A stretch of 64,000 bases of DNA from Dyella sedimenti (lineage in GTDB: Bacteria; Pseudomonadota; Gammaproteobacteria; Xanthomonadales; Rhodanobacteraceae). A model generated the notes under the pieces. The model worked only from the letters and a program-made list of their open reading frames with translations, was not told the origin of the DNA and did no database searches. Position 1 is the stretch's first letter. Each line of letters begins with the position of its first letter. The position numbers and the translations under genes are program-made. Positions 18,864 to 27,393 of this stretch are shown here, one piece after another. The stretch is taken from the NCBI RefSeq assembly GCF_022760995.1, contig NZ_JAKWJO010000002.1, positions 62,001 through 126,000 of the forward strand, in the 5' to 3' direction.

Positions 18864-20402
18864 TCAGGCCTGCTCGTCGGCGAGGGCCGGGCTGGCTGCC
18901 CGCACCGGCCTGGCCAGGAAGGCGAAGACCACCAGCGCCGACAGCACCGTGATCGCCGTGAGGATGTGCAGCAGGCTCTGGAACGCGTCCGCGTAGCTCG
19001 ACGCCAGCACGCCCGGGGCCATCCCGGGCAGGGTCTTCACCGCATGCGCCAGGTCGCCGGTGGCCACGCGATGCGCCGCTTCGGCCACTGCGGCGGGCGG
19101 CAGGCCCATAGCGGCCGCGTCCAGGTGGGAACGGACCAGGCCCGCCAGGAGGGCGCCGACGATCGCGAGGGTCACGCCCTCGCCGGCCACGCGGGCGGTG
19201 TTGAAGATGCCCGCCGCCATGCCGGCGCGCTCCTTCGGCACCACGCTCACCGACAAGCCGTCCATCAGGCCCCATGGCATGCCGGCGCCCACGCCGATGA
19301 CCGCCATGGGCGCGACCAGCGCGGACAGGGCGTCGCCCGCCTCGAACAGGCTGAGCCAATGCAGTCCCGCGGCGGCGACCAGGAAGCCGACGCCGGCCAG
19401 GACGCCCGCGGAGATCCAGCGCGTGAGCGTCGCCACGACGATGGGCACGACGAGCATGGGCAGGGAGAGCGCGACCATCAGCAGGCCGGCGCGGATCTCG
19501 CTGAGCCCTTCCACGCCGACGAACCGCAGCGGCAGCATCACCACCAGCACGATGTAGGCGAAGCAGGTGCCGATCGGCAGGATCTGCACGCCCACGAAAC
19601 GCCCCAGCCGGAACAGGCTCAGGTCGAGCATCGGCCGCGCCACCCGGCCTTCGATCTTGATGAAGGCGGCCAGGCACAGCGCCGACCCGGCCAGCGCAAG
19701 CACCACCCAGGGATTCAGCCAGCCGCTCTCGGGCGCCTGGATCACCGCGCAGGTGAACAGCACGAGGGTGGCGGTGAAGCTGAGGGCGCCCGGCCAGTCC
19801 AGGCCCTGCGCGCCGGGGTCGCGCGTCTCCCGCATCCTGGGCACGCCGAAGGCCAGCGACAGGCCGCCCAGGACGGCGGTCAGCACGAAGATCGAGCGCC
19901 ATCCGAACAGGTCGATCAGGCCGCCCGCGACGAGCGGGCCGAACGCCAGGCCGACGCCGAAGGTCGTACCCAGCATGCTGAAGGCCCGCGCGCGGCCGGG
20001 GCCGTCGAACTCCTGCGCCAGCGCGGCCGTGCCGCTGGCGAGCGCGGCGGCGGCCGCGACGCCCTGCACCGCGCGCAGCACGTCGAGCATCCACACGCTG
20101 GGACTGGCCGCCAGCGCGAGCGACACCACGCTGAACAGCGAGATGCCGAACGCGAAGAGCCGCTTGCGCCCGAACTGGTCCGCCAGGGAGCCGGCGGCCA
20201 TCAACAGGCTGCCGAAACTCAGCATGAAGGCATTGGTGATCCACGCCAGGCCGGCGGGATCGCCGCCGAACTCGCGGCCGATGGCGGGCGTCGCCACGGC
20301 GCCGCCGGTGAAGCTCAGCGGCAGCACGAGGGCCGAAAGGCAGACCGCGCCTAGGATCACCAGGCTGTCCCGCCGGGTGTGTGCTTGGATGTGCGATGTC
20401 AT
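18864..20402 (-). CDS. MFS drug exporter, DHA2 (14-TM) type
   Basis: 512 residues with about 14 hydrophobic helices. Motif A is visible as GSLADQFGRKRLF near residue 71, and the motif C-like region as GLAFGPLVAGGLI. EmrB/QacA-type proteins export drugs or dyes with protons across the inner membrane. The gene follows egtD by 66 bp on the same strand, so it may be co-transcribed with the ergothioneine genes; whether it moves ergothioneine or a related thiol is speculation. No EmrA-like partner is adjacent. Confidence 0.9.
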   Translation of the reverse strand: MTSHIQAHTRRDSLVILGAVCLSALVLPLSFTGGAVATPAIGREFGGDPAGLAWITNAFMLSFGSLLMAAGSLADQFGRKRLFAFGISLFSVVSLALAASPSVWMLDVLRAVQGVAAAAALASGTAALAQEFDGPGRARAFSMLGTTFGVGLAFGPLVAGGLIDLFGWRSIFVLTAVLGGLSLAFGVPRMRETRDPGAQGLDWPGALSFTATLVLFTCAVIQAPESGWLNPWVVLALAGSALCLAAFIKIEGRVARPMLDLSLFRLGRFVGVQILPIGTCFAYIVLVVMLPLRFVGVEGLSEIRAGLLMVALSLPMLVVPIVVATLTRWISAGVLAGVGFLVAAAGLHWLSLFEAGDALSALVAPMAVIGVGAGMPWGLMDGLSVSVVPKERAGMAAGIFNTARVAGEGVTLAIVGALLAGLVRSHLDAAAMGLPPAAVAEAAHRVATGDLAHAVKTLPGMAPGVLASSYADAFQSLLHILTAITVLSALVVFAFLARPVRAASPALADEQA

Positions 20403-20468
20403 GGCATGTCGTCGATAGGGGCCACGGCGGCGAGGCCGCTCGCGGCGTGGAGGATGGGCGGCGCTTCG

Positions 20469-21437
20469 CTAGAGGGTTTCGAGCCAGTGCACGCTGAAGA
20501 GCCGCTCCGGATCGGTCCAGCACGCCGCCGGCCGGAAGCCCGACGCGCTGGCCAGCTCCCGCACCGCCTCGATGCTGTACTTGTAGGAGTTCTCGGTGTG
20601 GATGGCGTCGCCCTCGGCGAAGGCGAAGCGGCGCCCGCCGACGGTGACCCGTTGCGCCTTCGCGCTGACGAGGTGCATCTCCACGCGCCTCGTCATGGGC
20701 TGGTAGCAGGCGTAATGGTGGAAGGCGCGCAGGTCGAAGTCCGCGCCAAGCTCGCGGTTGGCGCGTGCCAGCAAGTTGAGGTTGAAGGCCGCCGTCACGC
20801 CGCCGGCGTCGTTGTAGGCCGCGTGGAGCATGGCGGGGTCCTTCACCAGGTCGATGCCGAGCAACAGCCCGCCCCCGCGCAGCAGGCCGGCGAACCGGCG
20901 CAACAGGGCCCTGGCCTCCGCGCCATGGAAGTTCCCGAGCGTCGAGCCCGGGAAGAAGCCCACCCGGCGGCGCCCGTCGGGCAGTGCGAACGGCTGCGTG
21001 AAGTCCGCCGCCACCGGAACGATCCGGAGCGCCGGATGGATCGCCTGGAGCGCCGCGGCGGCGCCGGCCAGGTGGTCCCGCGAGATGTCGACCGGCACGT
21101 AGCGCAGGGAGGCCGATGCCGCGTCCATGCCGCCGAGCAGAAGGCGGATCTTTTCGAGCGATCCCGCGCCGAACTCCACGAGGTCGGCGTCGGCGCCGAT
21201 CATGCCGGCCATCTCGCGGGCATGCTCGGCGAGTATCCGTGTCTCCACGCGCGCCGGGTAATACTCCGGCGTGCGGCAGATCCGCTCGAACAGCGCCGAT
21301 CCTTCCGCATCGTAGAAATACTTGGCGGCGATGGTGCGTGGGCGGCTGCCCAGGCCCGCGACGAGGTCGCGCGCGAAGGCGCCGCGCTCGCCGGAGGGCA
21401 GGCGCGCCGCCGTGGATGTCGTTGCCGTCGTCAGCAT
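20469..21437 (-). CDS. egtD: L-histidine N-alpha-methyltransferase EgtD
   Basis: 322 residues, the normal EgtD length. SAM-binding Rossmann features are present (LVEFGAGSLEKIRLLL near 86; YVPVDISRDHL near 112; FFPGSTLGNF near 160). It trimethylates histidine to hercynine, the first step of ergothioneine synthesis. Its ATG is 1 nt after the egtB stop, so the two genes are tightly coupled. Family assignment is firm from motifs and partner gene. Confidence 0.95.
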   Translation of the reverse strand: MLTTATTSTAARLPSGERGAFARDLVAGLGSRPRTIAAKYFYDAEGSALFERICRTPEYYPARVETRILAEHAREMAGMIGADADLVEFGAGSLEKIRLLLGGMDAASASLRYVPVDISRDHLAGAAAALQAIHPALRIVPVAADFTQPFALPDGRRRVGFFPGSTLGNFHGAEARALLRRFAGLLRGGGLLLGIDLVKDPAMLHAAYNDAGGVTAAFNLNLLARANRELGADFDLRAFHHYACYQPMTRRVEMHLVSAKAQRVTVGGRRFAFAEGDAIHTENSYKYSIEAVRELASASGFRPAACWTDPERLFSVHWLETL

Positions 21438-21438
21438 G

Positions 21439-22680
21439 TCATGCCACCCGCGCCAGCCGGATGCCCGCGAACTGCCATCGCGCGGCCGGCGGGAAATAAT
21501 TGCGGTAGCTGGGCCTCGCGTGGCCCAGCGGCGTGGCGGCGCTGCTGCCGCGCAGCACCATCTGGCCGCTCATGAACTTCCCGTTGTACTCCGCGGCCAG
21601 GCCGCTCCACGGCCTGAAACCGGGATAAGGGTCGTACGAGGAGCGCGTCCACTGCCACGCATAGCCGATCAACTGCTGCATGCCACGCAGCGACGAGGCA
21701 GCCTCCCACTCGAACTCCGTCGGCAACCGGCTGCCCCGCCAGCGCGCATAGGCATCGGCCTCATAGAAGCTGACGTTCGTGACGGGAGCCGACGGCTGCA
21801 TGGGCTGCGCGCCCGACCATCCGAACACATGCCAGTCGTGGCCCGCGGGCTCGATCCGGGGATCGTCGCGAGGTATCCAATAGAGGGGGTGCTTCCAGCC
21901 TTCCGACTGGACGACCCGCCAGCCATCGGCCAGCCAATGGCGCGGCTCCTCATAGCCGCCGTCAGCCACGAAATCGGCAAACTCGCCGCAGGTGACCAGG
22001 CGGTGCGCCACGGCGAAGGGCTGCAGGTAGACCTTGTGCGGCGGCGACTCATTGTCGAAGGCGAAGGAAGTGCCGGAGGCGCGCCGCCCGATGGTGGCGA
22101 GACCGCCGGCGTGCCCGATCCAGCGCATGGGCGCGGCCTCTTCCGCCAGGTACGGCCTGGGCGCAGGCCCGTAGGCGGGCAACTGCGGATGCCGCGAGAA
22201 GGCATGGAGTATGTCGGTGAGCATCAGCTCCTGGTGCTGCTCCTCGTGGTTCAGCGCCAGGATCAGCGCGCGTTCGAGCGCGGGCCAGCGGGCGTCGGAT
22301 ACCTCGTCCAGCAGGGCGAGGACCGCCTCGTCGACGATGCGCCGGTAATCGAGCACCTCGGCCAGCGACGGACGGGACAGCAGGCCACGGTCGGCCCGCG
22401 CTACCCGCGCGCCCAGCGCGTCGTAGTACGAGTTGAAGATCGCGTCGTAACGCCTGTCGACGGCGCGGTACGCGGCCGCGAAGGGCTGCAGCACGAACTT
22501 CTCGGCGAACCACGTGGTGTGCCCGAGATGCCACTTGGTCGGGCTGGCCTCCGGCATGGATTGCACGGCCTGGTCCTCCTCGCTCAGCGGCGATGCCCGG
22601 TGCAAGGTCGCGGCACGCACCTGGCCGTAGTGCTCCAGCATCCGGGTGCGCGCGGGAGCATCGTTTCGCAATGCATTCAT
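21439..22680 (-). CDS. egtB: Ergothioneine synthase EgtB (sulfoxide synthase)
   Basis: 413 residues. The N-terminal DinB-like domain carries the iron ligands (HLGHTTWF near 52; HEEQHQE near 145) and the C-terminal formylglycine-enzyme-like domain is complete (RLPTEFEWEAAS; NYFPPAARWQFAGIRL). The non-haem iron enzyme joins hercynine to a thiol substrate with O2. Depending on subtype, the thiol is gamma-glutamylcysteine or cysteine. No egtA, egtC or egtE is seen nearby; a ChaC-like gene lies directly upstream instead. Confidence 0.95.
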   Translation of the reverse strand: MNALRNDAPARTRMLEHYGQVRAATLHRASPLSEEDQAVQSMPEASPTKWHLGHTTWFAEKFVLQPFAAAYRAVDRRYDAIFNSYYDALGARVARADRGLLSRPSLAEVLDYRRIVDEAVLALLDEVSDARWPALERALILALNHEEQHQELMLTDILHAFSRHPQLPAYGPAPRPYLAEEAAPMRWIGHAGGLATIGRRASGTSFAFDNESPPHKVYLQPFAVAHRLVTCGEFADFVADGGYEEPRHWLADGWRVVQSEGWKHPLYWIPRDDPRIEPAGHDWHVFGWSGAQPMQPSAPVTNVSFYEADAYARWRGSRLPTEFEWEAASSLRGMQQLIGYAWQWTRSSYDPYPGFRPWSGLAAEYNGKFMSGQMVLRGSSAATPLGHARPSYRNYFPPAARWQFAGIRLARVA

Positions 22681-22818
22681 GTCGTGGGGTGGATCGCGGC
22701 CATGGGCCTGATCCCAAGGAGTATTCGCCGTGGGAAGGCGGCGATAAATCAGAGAACCGGCGACGCCTTGTCGCTCCGCGGGAGACAGTGACCCACGGCC
22801 ACGTACCGCCGGCGCGGC

Positions 22819-23496
22819 TCACCCGCCTTCCCGTTGCGCCATGTGCCGGCGCAATGCCTGCGCCAGCGCCTCGACGTCCTCGTCGGCGGCGCAGGCGTGC
22901 CACAGTTCCTGCTGGAGCCGCAGCACGTACTCGGCGTTGCTGCCATAAGGGCCGTACGCCTGCGCGACCAGCGGCGCCACGGTGACCACCGAGTGGTCCT
23001 TCTCGTAGGCGGGATGGCGGGGATTGCTGGCGAAAATGATCGCGGCGACCTGCCTGCCATCGTCCAGCCCCACGGTGGCCCAGGCGGGTTCGTAGGCACC
23101 GGTCAGCATCTCCCGCCGCCAGAGCAGGTCCAGTTCCTCCCGCAGGCGAGCGGGCGGGATGCGCAGGGCCACGCCACGGATCGCGCCGTCCGCGGGCTCG
23201 ATGGCCAGCATCCGGCCCGGGCGCGCCTCGCTGCCCCGCCCGAGCGTCATCCGCAGGTTGAAGCAACGGCGCCAGCCCGGCAGCGTCGCCCAGGCCCGGG
23301 CGTCGTAGTGGATCATCGGGTTCCAGATCAGGGACCCATAGGCGAACACCCAGGTTTCAGCACTTTCCGCCGGCCGGGCGGCCAAGGTCGCTTCCAGCGA
23401 CGCCTCGATCTGCCGCATGCTCCATAACCCATCCTTCCCGCCATTCTCGAGGAGATCCAGGTACCTGCCGGAAGCGATGAGGTCTCTCGTCAACAT
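22819..23496 (-). CDS. Gamma-glutamylcyclotransferase, ChaC-like
   Basis: 225 residues from ATG 23496 (an earlier in-frame start would run into the divergent gene's 5' region). WVFAYGSLIWNP near residue 49 is the ChaC substrate-loop signature, followed by GRGSEARPGRML and the ChaC-type C-terminus. ChaC releases 5-oxoproline from glutathione or related gamma-glutamyl compounds in the cytoplasm. It is 138 bp upstream of egtB on the same strand and divergent from a LysR gene by 74 bp. Its location suggests a part in thiol metabolism linked to ergothioneine; this is inference. Confidence 0.9.
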   Translation of the reverse strand: MLTRDLIASGRYLDLLENGGKDGLWSMRQIEASLEATLAARPAESAETWVFAYGSLIWNPMIHYDARAWATLPGWRRCFNLRMTLGRGSEARPGRMLAIEPADGAIRGVALRIPPARLREELDLLWRREMLTGAYEPAWATVGLDDGRQVAAIIFASNPRHPAYEKDHSVVTVAPLVAQAYGPYGSNAEYVLRLQQELWHACAADEDVEALAQALRRHMAQREGG

Positions 23497-23570
23497 GCCG
23501 GCATGGTATTTTCTGCCGATTGACCGATAAACAGGCCAGCCAGATACTCTTTGGCGCCCAGGAGGACACA

Positions 23571-24470
23571 ATGAACGAGCGTGCCGATGCCTCCGTCGCG
23601 GAGATCGTGGCCTTCACCGCCGTTGCCCAGACCGGCAGCTTCACGCGCGCCGCCGAGAACCTCGCGACCAGCAAGTCGAACGTCGGCAAGGCCGTGCAGC
23701 GGCTGGAGGCCCGGCTGGGCACGAAGCTGTTCCAGCGCACCACGCGCGCGGTCCACCTGACGGAGGACGGCGAAATCTACCTGCAGGCCTCCCAGGCCGC
23801 GCTCGCCGGACTGCGCGATGCCGAGCAGGCGCTGGCCGCGCGGCGGGCCGAGCCCATCGGCAAGGTCCGCGTCGACCTGCCCGCGGGTTTCGGACGGCTG
23901 TTCCTCGCCACGCTGGCCGAGCTGCGCGAACGCCATCCCCTGATATCCCTGGAGCTCGCCTTCAGCGACCGCATGTCGGACCCGGTCGCGGAAGGCTGGG
24001 ACATCGTCGTGCGCATCGGGGAATTGCCCCCCGACAGCGACATGGTCGTGCGCAAGCTGTGCCAGCTGAGCAACGGCCTGTACGCCGCGCCTTCCTACCT
24101 GGCGCGCAAGGGCGAAGTCGCGGCCGTGGCCGACCTGAGCACGCACGACGCCGCCATCTTCCGCGCCTCGTCGGGGCGACTGCGCCCCTGGAGCGTCAAG
24201 GACGGCAGCACCGTCCGCGAGATCGCGCCCAGCCCCGCCCTGGTGGTCGCCGACGGCCAGGCCCTGATCGACGCCACCGTCCAGGGTTTCGGCATCTCGC
24301 AGATCTTCGACCGCGTGGCCAGGCCGCTGGTGGACAGCGGACGGCTGGTGCACGTGCTTCCGGACGCCGACGTGCCGGGGCCGCCGGTGCATGCGCTGAT
24401 TCCGTTGGGGCACCGCATGCCATCCCGGACCCGCGTCGTGCTCGAGCAGCTGGTGGCGTTCCTGCGCTAA
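23571..24470 (+). CDS. LysR-family transcriptional regulator
   Basis: 299 residues, full family length. ATG 23571 has AGGAGG at -9. Helix-turn-helix about 12-70 (FTAVAQTGSFTRAAENLATS, then KAVQRLEARLGTKLFQRTTR), effector domain from about 95. The DNA-binding half resembles that of CrgA/PecT-type regulators. It is divergent from the chaC-egtB-egtD genes across 74 bp, so it is the obvious candidate regulator of that operon. The stop codon abuts the palindrome at 24471. Confidence 0.93.
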   Translation: MNERADASVAEIVAFTAVAQTGSFTRAAENLATSKSNVGKAVQRLEARLGTKLFQRTTRAVHLTEDGEIYLQASQAALAGLRDAEQALAARRAEPIGKVRVDLPAGFGRLFLATLAELRERHPLISLELAFSDRMSDPVAEGWDIVVRIGELPPDSDMVVRKLCQLSNGLYAAPSYLARKGEVAAVADLSTHDAAIFRASSGRLRPWSVKDGSTVREIAPSPALVVADGQALIDATVQGFGISQIFDRVARPLVDSGRLVHVLPDADVPGPPVHALIPLGHRMPSRTRVVLEQLVAFLR

Positions 24471-24521
24471 GAGCCTGTTCACGATCTCCGCGCGGGCTAC
24501 GTGGAGATCGTGAACAGGCTC
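24471..24521. repeat. Dispersed palindrome, copy B (reverse orientation)
   Basis: Same perfect 19-bp arms as copy A (24471-24489 and 24503-24521). The 13-nt loop is the exact reverse complement of the loop in copy A, so the element is inserted in the opposite orientation. Again it begins right at a TAA stop codon. Confidence 0.9.
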
Positions 24522-24708
24522 TAAGGCGCGGCTGCGCCCGATAGCCCGCCGCAGGCGCCACGGCACGGGGCTGTGGTCCGAATTGTATCTTCAATGCATA
24601 CAGTCAGGATCAGATAAGGCCGTTTATCGCCCCAGGCGAGAAGCCTAGATTGAGCCCATCGCGACGGGCCCCACCGGGGCCGGCGACATGCCATCGAGGT
24701 TTCCCGCC

Positions 24709-25350
24709 ATGAAGCTCTACATCGCCGAAGCCACCTGCTCGCAGGCTGTCCAGGTCATCGCCAACGAACTGGGCCTCGACCTTGAGCTGGTCCACTACAA
24801 CGTGTACGACAAGTCGCTGTCCAACGGCGGCGATTTCTCGCACGTCAACAAGCAGGGTTACGTGCCCGTGCTCGAGCTCGACACGCCGGACCAGGACCGG
24901 CTGACCGAAACGGTGGTCATCCTGTCGTACCTGGCGGACCGCTTCGACAAGGACGCGCGCCTGGCCCCCGCGCGCGGGACGCCGGAGCGCTGGAAGCTGG
25001 AACAGCTGCTGGTGTTCACCGCCACCGAGCTGGCCCAGAAGCACATCCCGCTGATGCGCAAGCTGCTGACCGAGGAAGGCACGGCGTTCAACCGCGCCAA
25101 GCTCGTCAACGGCTACACCGCGCTGGACACGCTGCTGGCCGACGGCCGCCCCTACCTGACGGGCGACGGCTTCACCATCCTGGATGCCTACGTCTGGGCC
25201 ACGATGTGGCACAAGCGCTCGGGCGCGGAAATCTCCCACCTGAAGAACCTGATGGCCTACCAGGCCCGCATCGATGCCCGCCCGTCCGTGCAGAAGGCGC
25301 TGCGGGAGGAAGCGGAAACGGTGGCCGCCCACGTGGCCCGGGCCGCGTGA
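24709..25350 (+). CDS. Glutathione S-transferase family protein
   Basis: 213 residues from ATG 24709. N-terminal thioredoxin-fold domain (MKLYIAEATCSQAVQVIANE; GYVPVLELD with the cis-Pro) and all-alpha C-terminal domain. Cys10 sits where bacterial beta-class GSTs have the catalytic cysteine. A cytosolic enzyme that conjugates or reduces electrophiles with glutathione. An ATG seven codons earlier is in frame but has no better ribosome site. The 187-bp gap before it holds palindrome copy B and, presumably, the promoter. Confidence 0.9.
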   Translation: MKLYIAEATCSQAVQVIANELGLDLELVHYNVYDKSLSNGGDFSHVNKQGYVPVLELDTPDQDRLTETVVILSYLADRFDKDARLAPARGTPERWKLEQLLVFTATELAQKHIPLMRKLLTEEGTAFNRAKLVNGYTALDTLLADGRPYLTGDGFTILDAYVWATMWHKRSGAEISHLKNLMAYQARIDARPSVQKALREEAETVAAHVARAA

Positions 25351-25381
25351 CCGGCGCCCGGGAACACAGAAGGCACCGGCC

Positions 25382-25897
25382 ATGTCCGCCGCACCGTCCA
25401 GCGCCAGCCACGATGGCGTCCGGCTGTACTGGCTTGCGGCGGCGCTGTTCCTGAACATCGCGGCGGTGGGCTACCTTCCACCGCTGCTGCTGGACCGGCC
25501 ACCCGACGCCTCGCTGCTGGTCGCGCCCATGGGAGCCTCGGCCCTGCTGATGCTGGTGGCCCCCGGAAGCCGCTATGCCCAACCCTGGACGGTGATGATC
25601 GCCAATACCGTCGCCGCGGCGATCGGCCTGGCGGTGCCCCACCTTATCGCCTCCCCGGTATTCGCCAGCGCCACGGCCCTGGCCCTGGCGGTGGCCGCGA
25701 TGGGCATGCTGCGAACCATCCATCCTCCCAGCGGCGGCCTCGCGCTGCTGGCCGTATCACTGGGCGCCCAGCCATGGCCGGCAAGCCTGGCCTTCGTGGT
25801 CGACAAGGTGATGCTGAGCTCCGCCGTGCTCGTGGGCGTTTCCATCGGCTTGAACCGTCTCGCCCGCCCGTTTTTCGATCCGGCGCGGCGCCCATGA
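25382..25897 (+). CDS. HPP-family integral membrane protein
   Basis: 171 residues, about five hydrophobic helices. The family signature HPPSGG occurs near residue 115, with DASLLVAPMGASALLML near 42. HPP proteins are inner-membrane proteins; some plant and cyanobacterial members carry nitrite, but most bacterial ones are uncharacterised. ATG 25382 lies 31 bp after the GST stop, so the two genes are probably one transcript. It converges with the small secreted-protein gene on the right. Confidence 0.88.
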   Translation: MSAAPSSASHDGVRLYWLAAALFLNIAAVGYLPPLLLDRPPDASLLVAPMGASALLMLVAPGSRYAQPWTVMIANTVAAAIGLAVPHLIASPVFASATALALAVAAMGMLRTIHPPSGGLALLAVSLGAQPWPASLAFVVDKVMLSSAVLVGVSIGLNRLARPFFDPARRP

Positions 25898-25937
25898 CTT
25901 ATCCGGCGACGCCAGACCGGTAGGCCGGTGCCCCGGG

Positions 25938-26285
25938 CTACCGGGCCTCGACCTGCAGCAGCCGCGCCCGGCTCACATTGCCCCGCGCGGGCGCATGGAA
26001 CTTCCACACCTGGCCGGGCGCGAGGTCATGCGCCTCGGCCGTCGCACGCCCGATCGCATGTCCCCTGGCATCGAACAGCCGGAAGCTGATCCTTACCGTG
26101 CGCACCCGCGCGCGGCCCGCATTGGACAGCGTTCCCACCACCTTGTTGCGTCCGGGTTTCACGTCGCGCTCGACGCGATAGGCCCCGACGTGCAGGCCAT
26201 GTTTCGGAGGCGTGCCGGCCCGCGTGGGCGACGAGGCCAAGCCAACACCAAGCAGCATCAACGATAAGGTCAGACGGAGATTCAT
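25938..26285 (-). CDS. Small exported protein, FxLYD-like
   Basis: 115 residues. Clear signal peptide (LRLTLSLMLLGVGLASSPTRAG, cleavage near 23). The mature part has the pattern of FxLYD-type beta domains (VVGTLSNAGRARVRTVRISFRLFDARGH: a spaced 'synthesis-of-change' strand pair). Likely periplasmic or cell-surface. No enzyme motif. The 237 bp upstream hold its promoter and nothing else recognisable. Confidence 0.65.
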   Translation of the reverse strand: MNLRLTLSLMLLGVGLASSPTRAGTPPKHGLHVGAYRVERDVKPGRNKVVGTLSNAGRARVRTVRISFRLFDARGHAIGRATAEAHDLAPGQVWKFHAPARGNVSRARLLQVEAR

Positions 26286-26522
26286 CGACTTCTTTCAGGA
26301 CGTTTCAGGACGGGAGGACCAAACGGGCAGGCCGCGAAGCTTCGGCCCGGCGCCGCCACCGTGGGGGCGCGCATCATACCCGCCGCCCGCGCCCGGCATT
26401 GTGGGCCCGGTTCCATATCGCGGGCATTTATCGCATGCCCAGCCATGGACGAAGGGGATGGCAGGTGAGCGCCATCACGCCGGACCAAGACTTCACCTGG
26501 ACCATGCGCATGGCGTAGCTCA

Positions 26523-26828
26523 TCAACTGCTCCTGGCACGTGACATCGGTACGTAGTCGCGGTAACCATTGTCGACAAGACCACTCTCGGCATCGTAGTA
26601 CTGGCCGGGGAAACGCGGGTTGTAGACGAAACCGGTGGTCGAGGTGGGCGGCTGTCCACCAAACGGGTTGCCCTGATAGCTCCACTGCCAGAGCGTGTTG
26701 CCATTGCCATCAGCAATGGCTCGCGGGGTATTTGACCCATCAGCGGTGACATAGCTGATCGTGCTCGTCACCCCGGTGGTATCCACCACCGCCACCGGCA
26801 GACTACCGAGCATGACGTAGTCGCGGGT
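26523..26828 (-). pseudogene. RHS/YD-repeat protein fragment
   Basis: About 100 codons typical of the C-terminal core edge of an RHS protein: LGSLPVAVVD, DGNGNTLWQWSYQGNPFG and QYYDAESGLVDNGYRDYVP. The usual continuation (DP.TGRY...DPIGL) and a toxin tip are missing, as is everything upstream. The fragment is joined in frame to a piece of a recombinase gene at about 26,828, so it is a rearrangement scar, not a working gene. Confidence 0.85.
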
Positions 26829-27241
26829 AGCCGTTGTGAACATGTGGCTGGCCAAGGCCAGTTCTAGTCGGACGGTATTGGGCTTCTTGCCTTCGCCCAG
26901 CCTGTGGTCGCGATAGCGGGCAACTAATTCAGCATTGATGGCTGCCAGCGAGTACTTTTCGAAGAACAAGCGCAACTAGGCAGCCTTAAGCCTTTCGGCG
27001 CGTTGCGTTGATTCTTTCTTGGTAGGCGTGACCTCGGCGGGGTAGCGATCCAACGCCACACCAAATGTCATTCGTTCAGTAGGTGCGCGATCGATGAATA
27101 CACCGCGGACCATCTGGTCCTCTGGCGCGCCCAGTCTTCCGCGTCACGTTTCGTGCGAAACGTCTTTGCAGCGGTCGGCCACCCCTGCTTGCGGATAACT
27201 GCTTTCCAGGTTCCCGAAGGAGTCTTTACAAGAGTCGCCAT
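26829..27241 (-). pseudogene. Broken tyrosine recombinase (relative of the one at 53.8 kb)
   Basis: Translation from ATG 27241 gives MATLVKTPSGTWKAVIRKQG, nearly identical to the intact recombinase encoded at 53792-54835. A frameshift follows near residue 38 (around 27,125), an in-frame TAG replaces a codon after ERLKAA (about 26,976), and the gene ends at the RHS junction near 26,828. Only about the first 135 codons' worth remain; the catalytic domain is gone. The DNA just upstream (to about 27,310) also resembles the leader of the intact gene, but no tRNA or att copy follows. Confidence 0.9.
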
Positions 27242-27393
27242 AGTTTGGGCACGTTTCAGCGGTGTACCGAAACTGCCCCTTGGACCAAGGGACTTGCAAG
27301 TCACCTTCTGTTCTTTAAAGCATAAGTGGCCGCGTCGTTGAAGCATAAATTGGCCACCGACGCGAGCACCTTGCCGGCTCTGGCAGGCCCTTA
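27242..27393. other. Junction region with two AGCATAA-TGGCC motifs
   Basis: After the leader of the broken recombinase, AGCATAAGTGGCC (about 27,319) and AGCATAAATTGGCC (about 27,342) recur closely. This may be the end of a lost insertion sequence. Nothing else is visible. Confidence 0.3.

Noticed and set aside
26523..26975. A single 150-residue gene
   Set aside because: It is a chimera: the first 49 residues are recombinase, the rest RHS. No such natural protein is expected.
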